In this document: positions 23,166 through 35,291 of the stretch, in pieces
Layout: each line of letters opens with the position of its first letter
Numbering within the stretch: the first letter of the stretch is position 1
Assembly (NCBI GenBank): GCA_036023115.1
Contig: JAYKKT010000089.1
Span: forward strand, 21,013,001 to 21,077,000
Length of the DNA stretch: 64,000 nt
Source of the DNA: Brasenia schreberi
Taxonomy: Eukaryota > Streptophyta > Magnoliopsida > Nymphaeales > Cabombaceae
Direction of reading: 5' to 3'
Position numbers and translations under genes: made by a program
The notes under the pieces: model-generated
Told to the model about the DNA's origin: nothing
Seen by the model: the letters and a program-made list of their open reading frames with translations, nothing else
Database searches by the model: none

Positions 23166-24603
23166 TTTAGTCGATGAGAGCAACGGCTGCGAGTAAGTTT
23201 TGCTGGAGATGAAGCATGACTCACATTGTACTGGAGTTCAGAACTTGGATTTGATGAAGATCGAGCAATCGAGAGATGTCCATTGGCTAAAAGTATATGC
23301 ATCATTATCTCCATTGATCTCAAGGAGGAAGGAAGTGCTATGGATGTGTGGGTGATGGAGCAACCGATGCAAAGGTTACCTGACAATATGGGGAAGCTAT
23401 TGAACGCAACCAGGGCATACGTCAGGAGAGACATTGCCACAATGAATAAGCAACAAAAAAGTTATGATCAATGTTGGGGCCAAGGCCATCAGACAGGGCA
23501 TTCAAGGTACTTATGAGGAACTAAAAGAATGAAGCAGATGGAGAGCGAGGGAGAAGATCTAGACTCGACTGGAAAAGCTAACTAAAGAAGCGCATTTCAA
23601 ATCTTGAAAACTAAGAAAAACAATGATTTAGAGGAACCTGCATCAGATGGTGCAGGATTTTTGATGTAGCAAATGATGCAGATGCTTGCATTTGAATTTT
23701 GGCAGGCACACAATCATTGATATAGCGTCGTTGCAGACCCCAATCTTCACTGAGGGGGTTAGTAATCTGTATGCATCTATAATATTGGTGGCAAGTCTAT
23801 GTGATTCTTTTGAACCTTCTTCTTGTTTGTGATATTCGATCTTCCGCAGCGCTACTCATGTTTTCCAACAGGATGTACATTAAGTGTTTGATGAAGTGCC
23901 TCATAGAAGCTTTAACCCTGCACACCAACTGTTTGATAAAATGTTAAAGAGAGATGTTTACCTGCACATCAATTGTTTAATGAAATACTCAAGAGAGTTA
24001 AAAATTTAGAAAAAGATTGCAGAAGATATGAAGTAGTACGTGATGATTGTCTCCATTGAAAAAACAGAATGCATATAGAAGGAAAGATAGAATGCAAAAA
24101 ATCAATCTTTTTTTTACTATATATGCATGACAAATCAAATCATATAAGAGGCAATAGGAATTTGTTGGTATGGAATGTGACAGTATCACCAAGAAGCATG
24201 AAAATTAATACCTTCAATTGCTAAAATGAACAGGCAGGAGGGCTGGTATGAGCAGACGTGTGTGAGGACACTCAACCAACACACGAACAATAACCACCAT
24301 GTGAAGGGGCGCAGAAAAAACTGTTTAAAGTGTATATGGTGGAGATAGTACCTCTTACCATAAAAATCAATTTTCTGAAGAGAATTTTTTTTTGAAGTGT
24401 TGCTGCTTAATAACTTTATTGAGAAGAAAGAAGAAGAGGAGCGGCCAACACCCACAGAAGGGTCGTGCACTAACCAAGTATGATCTTAATTGTTTAAGTT
24501 GATTTAGAGAAGCTTCAAATAGATCATTGGTGCAAGTGTGGTGAAAAATAATCAGTTTTTCTGCAAGTTTGGAGTTTGAAGTATCTCACTCCCAACTTCA
24601 GTG
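23166..24603 (+). mobile_element. Internal region of the short LTR element
   Basis: About 1.4 kb between the two LTRs. The frame 23226-23516 gives 'LPDNMGKLLNATRAYVRRDI' and looks like a worn gag-type coiled coil, but I cannot assign it firmly. No RT or integrase motifs are visible. A G-run 'tgagggggtt' at 23753 could be a polypurine tract. At 23830-23871 there is a second, short copy of the LTR 3' end ('gtgatattcgatcttccgc', 'gttttccaaca'), so the interior has been rearranged. Confidence 0.55.
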
Positions 24604-24897
24604 AGTGTTTAAGAATATATGTATCTGCTGTTTTTAGTATTAGTTTTATAATTTGTGATATTTGGGTATTATTGTAATTGCCTATTAAGAGCATTTTGGT
24701 CATTTTATATTTAACAACCTATTATATAAGGGCTAGACATCTTTTATTAGGGTTAAAAGATTAAGATTAAGAAAGAGAGAGAGAGGGGGGGCAGGCCCTC
24801 CAATGGCTCCCTCCTTTGATCTAACATTTTCTCTTCACTTGTTCTTCTCGTTTTGTGGTATTCGATCTTCTGTTGTACTACTCACGTTTTCCAACAT
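24604..24897 (+). mobile_element. Right LTR of the short retroelement
   Basis: Partner of 22860-23165, ending 'actcacgttttccaaca'. The two LTRs differ at many positions, so the insertion is not recent. The element lies wholly within intron 1 of the MTP6-like gene. Confidence 0.8.
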
Positions 24898-25856
24898 ATA
24901 CACCTTATATACATATATATATATATGCATAAAATATACACCTAATATCATTTGTTGATCTCTCGTAGTTCAGTTCGTACTTTTATTTTCAAGGAATTGC
25001 TATAATGCACTTATATTTTCAAATTTTTCTTGTTAATTTCCTACAGTGTGATGATCCTTCGTGATTAATTGCAATATGTTGATGTATTTAGCAGGAATGT
25101 GCGTACCCCATACAAAGTTGAATGTTAGTTACAAGATTTTTATCAATAATAATTATGATAAGCTAATAAGAACTCATCCCATGGAGCGGCGGCTCTGTTG
25201 GCACTGTTCCTCAGGGATCCTTGATTATGAGGCTGGCTGCAGAACTGTCACTGCAGGCTGGCTCCAATCGCCCACCCCCAGGGGCAGGCCGCTGGTTGGC
25301 CTTGTGATGGGTACTGATGCCCACAGTTGATTACTGTGAACTGGGACTACAATTCCAGGTCTTGTAATCAAACACGAAACAATCCCTGGAGGTCATGAGT
25401 TCTATACTGGGGGGACGTCTGGTAGGGGTCTGTCAACACTGGCTCTGTCAACAGACAAGAGAAACGTACTACTAACCTAACGAGAGAAATAGAGGTGCAG
25501 GTAGATACTTGTCACAAAGGCAAGAATCAAGCTAAAAGGCAGCAGCACTCTTGGCTAGGGCCCAGCTGAAATGTATCCTCAAGTTGAAGGTCATGAGTTC
25601 AGTAACCCAGGTTGAGGACAGATAGGTTCATAGGCACCATAAAATGGGTCGAGCATGAGCAACCCACACTTGCTGTTCATATGTTATTATCATACTTTTA
25701 CTTCAAGTTTGATATGATCTCATAATTTTTGTCATGTTTCTGCTGATTCTTATATCCAAATCTCTAGTCCTTACATGACGCACTCTCTTTTGCGATGTTG
25801 TAAATGTTTCTGGAAGGTTTTCCCTGTGCCTCACTTTTACATAATATGGTTTTCAG

Positions 25857-25926
25857 GTCCTTGGTGGTGTTGCTTGGTTGTCATTTCGAGTTGGGAGAAC
25901 CCCCAAAGACAAAGAGCATCCATATG
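25857..25926 (+). CDS. MTP6-like exon 2
   Basis: 70-nt exon between an acceptor 'ttttcag' and donor gtttgt. It encodes 'VLGGVAWLSFRVGRTPKDKE' then 'HPYG' (last codon split after one base). This is the TM2-TM3 linker with the conserved 'PKDKEHPYGHGK' motif that continues in exon 3. The phase fits exon 1 (complete codon) and exon 3. Confidence 0.9.
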
Positions 25927-26901
25927 GTTTGTCACGTTTCCTGCATGAAAATTGCATGGATTCTTGTCTGCTTCATGAAGCATGTCTTTTTATTTTACAG
26001 AGCAGGTCATTTTCTTCTGGATAAAATGTTTACATGCTATAGTTATATGAAACCAGTTACAAGTTTTACATGGCGTGAGCTACACTAGAATGTTATTAGG
26101 ATGTTGACCTGAGACTTTCCAAAAATATATGGAGAATTGGAGATACTAGCAATCTGGGTGTGAATGTACAAGTGTCAGAGGTAAGGAAAGACCACACTGA
26201 TTCAGAAAATGGAATCAAACATTTAGTAAGAAGTTAGTAGTGATGACATACCACACATTGTTAAATACGTTTCAGAATCTTTCTGGTTTGGGTGTATAGA
26301 TGATGCAAGGAGTGATGAGAATCATATCCTGGTTGGTCAAGTAGGCTATTGATAATCTTTCCTTTTCCAAAGAATATCAGTTATTGAATAAAAAAGTTCA
26401 ATAGAAGGTCCATTTTCTATCTGGACATCGTGTTAGCTTGAGAGCTATTTCTTGTTAGCTCTATAATTTAAAACTTTTGAAAAATTAAATTTTGTTATGA
26501 TCTTTATTATATGTTATGAGACTTGTCTTATTCTGTTCATCATGACTAGGTTTGATTTTTATACAACCTTGCAAGTACATGATGTTTTGAAGAGTATAGT
26601 GGATAGGTGTGATTTCTCCTTTTATTGTGGCAGGCGTCTTAGCTTGTGCCTGTTACCTTGCAGCAAACAGGATATCGTTTGGTTTATATTAGGATACATA
26701 TCCGTTTTCCTGTCTGTTTACAATTTTACATACTTTCTACAACCTTGTACGTTGACATGCCTGATGCTTTTGAATAATTGCAGTCGTAGTTGATAGGTCA
26801 AGGTGTCATCTCCTTTCAAATAACAAGGAAGGCAATCATATTATTTTCTAATAAAAGCAAGAGATTAACAGGATATATGGAAATAGTGTATAGGAACATA
26901 T

Positions 26902-27062
26902 CTACTACAACTACTACAACTAAGCCTTTTTTCATACTAGATGGGGTCGGCTACATGAATTCTTTATTTTTTTTATGCTTACTGTCGGAAGCCTCACAAT
27001 CCTCCTCCTTTATCCGGGCTTGGGACTGGCCATGCAAGGGTGATCCTTACATGGGTGGAGTT
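26902..27062 (-). mobile_element. SINE or 5'-truncated LINE tail with 16-bp target duplication
   Basis: 161 bp flanked by exact copies of gtgtataggaacatat (26886-26901 and 27063-27078). Read on the minus strand it runs from 'ccacccatgtaagg' through 'ggccagtcccaagcccggat' and 'gtagccgaccccatctag' to a tail 'ggcttagttgtagtagttgtagtag'. That tail is shared with plant LINEs such as the one at 12540-12595. The intact target duplication makes this one of the younger insertions in the gene, in intron 2. Confidence 0.9.
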
Positions 27063-27165
27063 GTGTATAGGAACATATAGTCACATATTATTGCACGGTT
27101 AAGTTTGTTCATCCTTTTGTGCTACATCTTCACTAACTTGGGTGGTAATCATCTCTCTTGTTCAG

Positions 27166-27263
27166 GACATGGCAAATTTGAGACACTACGAGCACTTGGT
27201 ATTTCTTGCATTCTCTTGGCAACTGCCGATGATATTGCATGGCATGCTGTGGATGTTTTGCAG
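27166..27263 (+). CDS. MTP6-like exon 3 (TM3)
   Basis: 98 nt, acceptor 'cttgttcag', donor gtgcag. Encodes 'GHGKFETLRALGISCILLAT' and 'ADDIAWHAVDVLQ' (first codon completed from exon 2). 'HGKFETL' is the signature of the MTP6-type subgroup. Confidence 0.92.
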
Positions 27264-27543
27264 GTGCAGAGGGTTTGCAGTTTGGCTTATTAGTAAAATT
27301 GAAAGATGTTTGTTTGCTTGAAGATTTGTTGAATACTTGATGCCTCCTTTTTCCATTGCCATATAATGGCATTTCAAACGGCATATGAGATTTTCACTGA
27401 GCAATAAAAACCAGTTACTTGGGTAGTTGACACAGAATGCATGTTCCTTTGCTTGAGATCTTAATCTTCTCAGTTGTTGGATTTTGCTGGATTGACATCT
27501 ACACAATACTATTTTCTCTATAGAATTTAAATGTGCATTTCAG

Positions 27544-27698
27544 GGAGTCCTGACATCAAGTTCACATACAACCAGCCAATTGATGCCGCATGAACACTCT
27601 AATAACCATGGACATGGAGTTTGCCATCATGAAATCGATATGGATCATCCTGTATTGGCATTGAATATGACAATCATATCAATTGGCGTGAAGGAATG
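27544..27698 (+). CDS. MTP6-like exon 4 (His-rich loop, TM4)
   Basis: 155 nt, acceptor 'tgcatttcag', donor gtaaca. It encodes 'GVLTSSSHTTSQLMPHEHSN', a His-rich stretch with 'NHGHGVCHHEIDMDHP', then 'VLALNMTIISIGVKEW' (TM4, last codon split). The cytosolic His-rich loop is the presumed metal sensor or chelator in this family. Confidence 0.88.
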
Positions 27699-28190
27699 GT
27701 AACAATCCTAATTGCATGCAAAGTCGAAAGCTTAACGACTTCGGCTTTTCATGATGCTGATTTCAATTAGTGAATTTTCATGCTCAACCAAGGATCTGCT
27801 CTGGTTTATGTTACTTCTGAAAAATTTAGTGTCACACATGATGTGTCTATCTATTTATTTGTTTAGTTAAATTAGTATCTATCTCCAACTTTATAATGAA
27901 GGTCTGACCCACGTTCTTGCTCATTTTTGTTCTGTTTGTTGTGACTTATGGTTGTCTTTTGTGGATTGCATTATTAAATTGCTTTATTGGAAATATCCAT
28001 GGAAAACACGGCATATTTAGATCGGAAAAGCTAGTGAAATGTTAGCAGTGTGATGTCAAATGGGAAATATATGCAATCTTTGTTTACAGTTTCTAACAGT
28101 TGTTCTTGGAAGGTTTTTCTAGCTTTTTGTCAATCTGAAATATCGAGGGTAATGATAAGACTTGTTTATTGTGATATAATTTTTTGACAG

Positions 28191-28306
28191 GCTCTATTGG
28201 ATTACAAGAAAAGCAGGGGAAAAAGAAGGGAGTGGACTTATGAAGGTAAATGCATGGCATGACCAAGCAGATGCTATATCATCAGTTGTTGCACTGATTG
28301 GTATAG
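28191..28306 (+). CDS. MTP6-like exon 5 (TM5 metal site)
   Basis: 116 nt, acceptor 'tttttgacag', donor gtaact. Encodes 'LYWITRKAGEKEGSGLMKVN' and 'AWHDQADAISSVVALIGI'. 'HDQAD' is the His-x3-Asp metal site of TM5 and is intact. The phase matches exons 4 and 6. Confidence 0.92.
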
Positions 28307-29278
28307 GTAACTTCTGCTTCATAGTGCCATTCAATGGTTTCTGATAATTGGCTGTTCTTTGTGTTGTTCAAATGATCGGTGTCTTGCTTGAAACCTTTGA
28401 AGGTTACTGATGAATTGCAGCATCAAAATGTCTGGGTTTTGTTATAAATGCGGTGATCTTTATCCAAGATCGTTAGACTCTGAAAATGGGATTGTGGGAG
28501 AGCAATATAATGATTCTCTTACTAATGAAGCTATCAGCTACAGTATCCTATATTGGAGACAGGAGCCTGTAACGTGTGCTGAATTTGCAGGAGAGGTCTA
28601 AGGTGAAGGATGAAGGTTATTCCCAAGGCACATTCACAGCTATGATTAATAGATAATGACTGTCCAATTCTGAAAAGCTCTTTAAATGATCATGAGGGTT
28701 CTATGAGAATGTACAGTCCCTACAGAGTGTATCAAACTCAGTGAAGGATAAAACTTTGGTAACCCAGGCTGGAAGAATGAAGATTAAGGGTATATTTCCA
28801 GGATGAGAGTCTGGATGCTTAATCTGCCCATCCATGAAGTGCAAGTCTAACCATATGCTGTTGATAAATTGTAAGGATCCTTAGTGAAAGAATCAGCGCA
28901 CAGAGAAATGTAAAACAAAGGAATATTGAACTTGTCAGGGATTTTCTTTTCCTTTTTCACACATTAGGGTATACGCTGCAATTTAGGAAGCATATTATGA
29001 AGATCTAACTCTATTTGAGTGATTTGCTAATGTAAAAGATCTCTTCACTATAAGCATGCTCTTCAATGTTTCTTCATATAGTTATCACAAGCGGTTGGTG
29101 AATTGAATCATGTACATGCTATGCTTTTTGTTTTAGGAATGGAGAAATGTTTTGTTATGTATAGGAGTGTAGGCAGCCTCTTTTGTTCTTGCCATGACCA
29201 AGCAATAAACATGAAGCAGATTTTATGTAAAACTTTAAAGTTCTTTTGTTATTTCTGTGATTGCTATTTTGGATGTAG

Positions 29279-29375
29279 GGGGCTCTATTCTAGGAGCGCA
29301 GTTCTTGGATCCCCTTGCTGGTCTTGTTGTATCTGGTATGACATTGAAGGCTGGAGTTGAATCTGGGTACCAGAG
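29279..29375 (+). CDS. MTP6-like exon 6 (TM6)
   Basis: 97 nt, acceptor 'ttggatgtag', donor gtaaat. Encodes 'GGSILGAQFLDPLAGLVVSG' and 'MTLKAGVESGYQ' with the last codon split after two bases. 'FLDPLAGLVVS' is typical of TM6 in this subgroup. The next exon is 7.7 kb away because a gypsy element lies in the intron. Confidence 0.92.
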
Positions 29376-29951
29376 GTAAATTAAGTATATCATTTATTCT
29401 TTGTACCTTTCCAGATTTAGTTTCAATTTGAGACCAAGTTGGCATCAATTATCCGTAGTTCTTTAAATTTGGTTTCTCGAAGTAAGGGCAGAATTAGTTG
29501 GCCGCACTTGTGAACTATAAGGTACGCCACTTGTGTGTACCACCTCTGTGGATGCATAATCAAGCTTGTGATCTGGTGTTAGGAAGGTCCTGACCAGATC
29601 ACAAAAGTAGAGGAAAATGCTGACAAAATAAAGTTACACAATCAACACCATCAAGTGCGATTTTTAGGAGGTTGTGTTTTCTGATATGTTTACAGTTATA
29701 TTCGGCCAGAACTGGGGTGCTTGATCTGCTTTCTGCCCATTGATGTTGTGAACATCCCCACTATTTGCCTTGCAAGACGGAACAACATGTGGGCCCCACA
29801 TGGAGCTCCGTCTGGTTTCCCAGATAGATTGCACTTCATAGACACCCTAACATATAAGGAAGAAAACAAGGATTTCTCAATTGCAGTCTCTCTCTCTCAA
29901 AAGAAATGGGTAGAAGTCGAAACCAAAAATACAAGCGATTATGGAGGATAT

Positions 29952-30520
29952 GTGATGTGCACCGGATTTGTTGAAGCAATCTGTCACGAATTCATGATAA
30001 AGATCACGTTAACAACTCACCACTAAGCCTCACACAAGACTTAAATAAGAGGAGCAAGGGACAAGAAAGCCTTGGGAAGGAACAACTTCATGACTTTTAT
30101 TACTTCAAGAATGGTTGAACAAGATGCCCTTCAACACCAGCCCAAAGGGGATATTTGGAGGGTTGGAGAGGCCTTATTTAGACATCCCTTATGGAAGAAA
30201 ACCTTGCGTGGAGATTTTGAAAAGTTTTTTCAATGCTCAACAGTTGTGGTTTCCTTTCTACAAAACTTATTAAATACATCTCTGATACTAGAAATAATAA
30301 AGGAAATATGTAACCAGCAATCTGAACAAGAAATAAAAAAATGTGGGTTTGACTTGGCATATTGAGATTACTTGGGTTTAAGCTAAGTAATAATTTACAT
30401 AGACTTGAGTCGTGACAATTTCGGAATGTGTGGGAGCATCTTCAATTGCATCAAATTATTCGCCAGAGTAGCAATGGATGACTTCAATTTTAATTGGATG
30501 AGGGCAAGTTAAATTACGCA
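29952..30520 (-). mobile_element. 3' LTR of gypsy element in intron 6
   Basis: Direct match to 35292-35885, for example 'agccttgggaaggaac', 'caagatgcccttcaacacca', 'aaaggggatatttggagg' and 'acttgggtttaagc'. The plus-left edge is tgatgtgc at 29952, that is, the LTR ends ...gcacatca on the minus strand. Identity between the two LTRs is only moderate, with several indels, so the insertion is old. Confidence 0.75.
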
Positions 30521-30539
30521 AGGTGGGGTTTCATCTCGG

Positions 30540-31797
30540 TATGAGATGGGTCTTGGATATGATCATGAGTCCTTCAACTCATCCCATTGTATTATTGGTA
30601 CACGAGCCAATGGTTGTGTTTGGGCTAAAGTCATTTGAACCTTGTTTGGTACCTAGGTTCAAAGTCAACGAGTTAGAGTCGATGTCCTTGTCATTCTCTC
30701 CGAGTTTGAAAGGACACAGGGGTAGAACAACCTTGTCCATAGTATCCTCTAAGTATGGAGATAAGTCACGTACATTGAAGGTTGGTGAGATATTTCTATT
30801 GTGAGATGATAGCTCCAATATGTATGTATTATCATTGATCTTGGTAAGCACCTTGAATGGTTCATCGGCTCTAGGCATGAGCTTTGAAGTGTGTTTGTAG
30901 GGAAACCGCTCCTTCCGCAAGTAGACCCAAACAAGGTTATCGGGGTTGAAGTCAATACGCTTGCAATTTTGGTTGACCTCCTTAATTTGTATATATCTCG
31001 CCTCGATGTTTCGCTTAATAAATGTTGTATTCTTTCTACTAACTTACTTGCATCATTATTAACATGCTTATTAGTAGACAAAGAAATCAAATGAAGTGTG
31101 GATTTATCCCATAGGCAGCTTCAAAGGAAGTATGACTAGTAGTACTATAAACAACCGAACGGTTGTATGCAAATTCTATTAGAGTGAGAAACTCCTCTCA
31201 TGTCTTGGTGTTTTTGGGAAGAACGACACGAAAAAGAGCAGCAAGCGTATGGTTCACAACCTCGGCTTGCCCATCAGATTGTGGGTGACAAGTAGTGCTA
31301 AATAGCAATTTGGTCCTAAGGTGCTTCCAAAGGGTCTTCCAAAAGTAGCTCAAGAACTTGAAATCTCGATCCGATAGAATACTCATCAGTATTCCAAGAA
31401 GAGGAACGACCTCTTTAAAGAAGAGATCAGCCACATGCATTGCATCCTCCATCCTCTAATAAGCTATGAAGTGTGTCATCTTGGAGAACCGATCAACAAC
31501 AACGAAGATATAATCTTTTCCATGGGTTGTTCGGGGCAACCCAATGATGAAATTCATACTAATGTCCTCCCATATCTTGCTAGGAATGAGAAGTGGTTTG
31601 TATAAACCGTGCATAGTCGTCTCACGACATTTGGCCTTTTTGCATATTATGCATCGCTCTATGATCTTTTGCACATCTTTCCTAAAACTTGGCCAAAAGA
31701 AGTGCTCTTTATGAGTATAGAGTCTTCTTTTCTCCAAAACGACCAACAAGACCTTCGCTATGTGTCTCACGAATAAGCAATTATCGAATGGATCCAC
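30540..31797 (-). pseudogene. Gypsy integrase, intron 6 element
   Basis: Minus-strand pol of the element. 31797-31456 carries the zinc-binding region, with '[20 protein letters not shown]' then 'CIICKKAKC' (CxxC intact), and the core start '[13 protein letters not shown]' and '[15 protein letters not shown]'. 31452-31198 continues '[20 protein letters not shown]' and '[18 protein letters not shown]', so the three acidic catalytic residues are present but are split between frames. 30920-30579 is the C-terminal domain ('DEPFKVLTKINDNTYILELS', 'PTFNVRDLSPYLEDTMDKV'). Frame shifts at about 31455 and 31150 break the protein. Confidence 0.88.
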
Positions 31798-32014
31798 GAG
31801 GTATATAAAGTCTCCTATAACGAAAAAGGAAGATGTCTTGCATGAAATAACCTACATCTATCTCTCCTGACCTAGGTAGGGAACAAAATCCGGGTTTTGT
31901 GCATAGAGTTTCTTGCAAAACTCGAAACCCAAAATCTTAGTACTAAGTACAAAAAGAAAGCTATACCTCTGAGAAAGGGCATCGGCTATGGTGTTGTGCT
32001 TCCTCTCTTGTACT

Positions 32015-33010
32015 TTATAACATAGGTAATGTTATAATGAAGTACTTCGTGATTAGTGTGGATGACAAACTCTTTCGATAATAGGTAATGTTGTCATATG
32101 TAGAATAATTCAAACATACACCTTTCAACTTTTTGCTAAAATAGGCAATAGGCTTGCCTTCTTGCACAAGAACAACTTCAATTCCAATTTCAGATGCATC
32201 ACACTTCACTTCAAATGTCTTATTGAAGTCGGGAAGAGCAAGGGTAGGTGTTAGAACGCCGGCGCTTCTTGATGGTCTCGAACCTCTTTCGGGCAACAAG
32301 CCACCAAAAACCCTTCCCCCTTCATGACATCAATGAGTGAGGCCGTGATAGTACTGAAGTTCTCGATAAAGCATCGATAGGAAGCCAGGCCATGAAAACT
32401 ACGTATATCACTCAACTTGGTGGGAGTAAAATCTTTTCGAGGTCCACCTTCATTCCACGAGAGAACACAATAAAACTAAAAAATATAACATGATTGATAC
32501 AAAAATGACATTTCTTTAAGCTGACATAGAGCTTTTGTTCCCGTAGGACTTCAAAAACATAACGTTGGTGTCTTAGGTGCTCTTCAATGTCATGATTGTA
32601 TAGAAGAATATCATTAAAGTAAGGTACAACAAATTTTCCAACGATCTCCCTAAAACCATGATTTATGAGTGCATAAAGGTGCTACGAGCATTCGTGAGAT
32701 CAAATGACATACAAGCCACTCATACATATCGGACTTGGTTTTCAAGGTAGTCTTCCATTCGTCTCCTTCTCGTATGCAAATTTGATGATACCCACTTTTA
32801 AGTCAACCTTAGCAAGATAGAAGCACCATATAATTCATCCAACATGTCATCAAGGCGAGGAATAGGATACCGGTATTTGATGGTAATCTTATTGATGTCT
32901 CTGCTATCTATGCACATTTGCATTGTCTCATCCTTCTTTGGTACCAAAAGTGTCATACCGCACAAGGGCTCATGGACTCGCGCACTACTCCTTTGCTAAG
33001 GAGTTCATCA
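32015..33010 (-). pseudogene. Gypsy RT-RNase H, intron 6 element
   Basis: Minus-strand RT: 'MQMCIDSRDINKITIKYRYP' (about 32935-32870), '[11 protein letters not shown]', then broken frames, with the active-site box near 32625 reading 'FVVPYFNDILLYNH', so YFDD has become YFND. RNase H begins at about 32270 ('[20 protein letters not shown]' and '[14 protein letters not shown]'). Loss of one active-site Asp and several stops make it inactive. Confidence 0.85.
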
Positions 33011-33171
33011 ATTTATGGTTGTAATTCCTTGGCTTCTTTGGGGGTGCAACAATAGGTTAGTCAATTAGGTAAGGGAGCTTTGAGAATAAGATCAATTTAA
33101 TGTTCAATTCCTCGAAATGAAGGAAGGTCAATAGAAAGTTCTTGAGGAAAAACATCTACAAAATCGCCTAG

Positions 33172-33491
33172 ACGGGTTTAGGCAAGGGGTAGTAGAATCG
33201 GATAGGGTTGCTTGAGCTACTAAGAGGAAAAATGAGTAGTAGTGCAACAAAGTTTTCAAGGGTTGGTAGTGAGAAACGAAAAGGCTTTCTTTGGAACTGT
33301 TGTGGTTTTCAAAGGAAGGAATTTTGGAGCTACGGGTTTAGGCAAGGGGTAGTAGAGTCGGCTAGGGTTGCTTGAGCTACTAAGAGGAAAAACGAGTAGT
33401 AGTACAACAAAGTTTTCAAGGGTTGGTAGTGAGAAACGAAAAGGCTTTCTTTGGAACTGTTGTGGTTTTCAAAGGAAGGAATTTTGGAGCT
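33172..33491. repeat. Two tandem copies of a 160-bp segment
   Basis: Copy 1 starts at 33172 and copy 2 at 33332 with 'acgggtttaggcaaggggta', period 160 bp. I count about four base differences in 160, far fewer than between the LTRs of the same element, so this duplication happened well after the insertion. Confidence 0.93.
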
Positions 33492-33959
33492 AGGGGGATT
33501 TGGTGGAAGATGAATGTCTTTAGGGCTAAGAGGGACAATATTCTTTCCCTAATGGCATAAAGAATAGGTATTTCAAAAACCATCGTGTCTAGCTTTTCGA
33601 TTAAATTGCCATGGACGACCCAAGAGTAAATGGCAAATTTCTATCGAAATTACATCACAAATGATTTTGTCCTTATAGTTTTACCAAGAGAGAAATTTTA
33701 ATTTGGTTGTTCGCTTGGACTTCACTCTTATTACTCAACTATTGCTCAATCATTGAAGCTTATATGGATGAGAATGAGGAATAAGTGTAAGGTTGAGTTT
33801 TCTTACTATTTTCGTAGAGACAGTATTTACACAACTTTTGCCATCTATGATGAGAGAATATATTTTACCAAGAACTGTACATTCGGAGTGGAAGATGCAC
33901 TCCCTCTGTTCTTCTTCTGGCATCGTGTGGGTGGTAAGGATTTGCGTACTATCAAGAGT

Positions 33960-35210
33960 TCTTTATTATTTTCCCGCCTCTTTATCATCATTGGGCCTAA
34001 AGGGTTCGTGCTCGTCCTCACTTTCCACGTCTTCATGAGATCCTCTAAGAACCATCACCTTCTTGTTTGGGTATTTGGAGGCGACGTGACCACGTTCAAG
34101 GCATTTTAAATACTTGATATCACATGTTTTATTTGTTACAGCTACCTTAAGTACTTTTTTTTCTTTACCATACACCAAGAAAGACGATTTCTTGGAAGGG
34201 ACTAGTTTGGTAGAGACTAAAGAGACCGGCTTAAGGGCAGACTTGGTGCAAGAAGTATGTGCATTACGCTGCCTTTGATGCCATTCTATCTTGATGGCTA
34301 GCTTGAAGACACCATCTATGAATACGTAAGGTTAGAGTTCCATGACATTGGTTATGTCATGTTGCAATCTATTAAAGAACCGAACGATGGTTTGCTCATT
34401 TGGCTCATGCACATTGCATCTCATTATCAAGGTCTCGACATCCTTCATGTAATCCTTGTCGAAGACCTCTCAGACGCAAATAGTCCTTGTTGGTAGTATT
34501 CTAGCATGAATCTTCGCATAATCTCCCTCTTTATGACCCGCCAAGTACGGATCTTGGGTTTTTCATTCTTGAAGATTTATCCACTATAGACTGGCATAAT
34601 CGGTGTTTCAATGTTGTTACTTGCACCTTCATTGGTTCTGAATAATCATAATATTCGAAAACCTTCTTGATCTTATAAATCCAATTGAGGAAATCTTTCG
34701 AAGAGCTGCAACCTTTGAAAGATGGAATTGGTATCTTCGGTCGAAATTCATTTTGATTACGTCTAGGAGGTGAACGATCTTGTGGAAGAAATGAGGGTGC
34801 TTCTCCCTCAAGTTCTAGGAAGGCCTCGTAAGTAGGAAAAGGTCCTTGAAGGATAGAAGGAGTGGGCGAAGGTGCCCGTGAGATGTTAAAGTCCATGCAC
34901 TTCAACTTGACATTTAAGAGCTAGGATTTAGGCTTCATTAAAGGTAAGGCCACGTTGAACTTGAATTGAATGTTCATCATAGTTATGGGGCAAGTGTAAT
35001 TGGCTAGAACAACTGAACGAGAGTTTTAGACATGCTGATAGAAATTTACCAAATAAGGTAGATCCATACTGCAATAACAACTTAACTTTTACGAAATCGC
35101 TTATAGATTTTGATCTAGAACTTCGATTGAGTTGAAAATTGGTCAGAAGGTTACCCAATATGTCTTCAAATAACAAAAAATATTTCGGCCCAAATGGATG
35201 AGCCAATAAG
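33960..35210 (-). pseudogene. Gypsy gag with zinc knuckle, intron 6 element
   Basis: 34905-34531 encodes 'MKCMDFNISRAPSPTP' and a gag core with 'RPKIPIPSFKGCSSSKDFLN', 'WIYKIKKVFEYYDY' and 'VQVTTLKHRL'. 34178-33966 encodes a nucleocapsid-like stretch, 'YLKCLERGHVASKYPNKK', in which the first and last Cys of the CCHC knuckle are replaced. The region between (34180-34530) holds the rest of gag with stops. 35206-34928 is upstream leader. Confidence 0.75.
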
Positions 35211-35291
35211 AAATAGCTTTCGTAATTTGATGGGATGCATAGAATTGGTGTTAGAACTTAAGTTTGAATATCAATGAAAGTACCAAAATTG
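35211..35291 (-). promoter_or_regulatory. Post-LTR motif of the intron 6 gypsy element
   Basis: Immediately inside the 5' LTR the minus strand reads 'attttggtactttcattgat' (35291 leftward). The same motif, 'ttggtgcttttattgagaaa', follows the LTR-C copy at 47821-47843. This is where the primer-binding site should lie, so it is probably the conserved leader or primer site of this gypsy group. The tRNA is not identified. Confidence 0.5.

Noticed and set aside
25330..25680. Possible SINE ('ggaggtcatgagttctat' and 'aggtcatgagttcagtaac')
   Set aside because: The two phrases look like pol III B boxes, but I found no A box, tail or target duplication, so it is left as intron 1 sequence.
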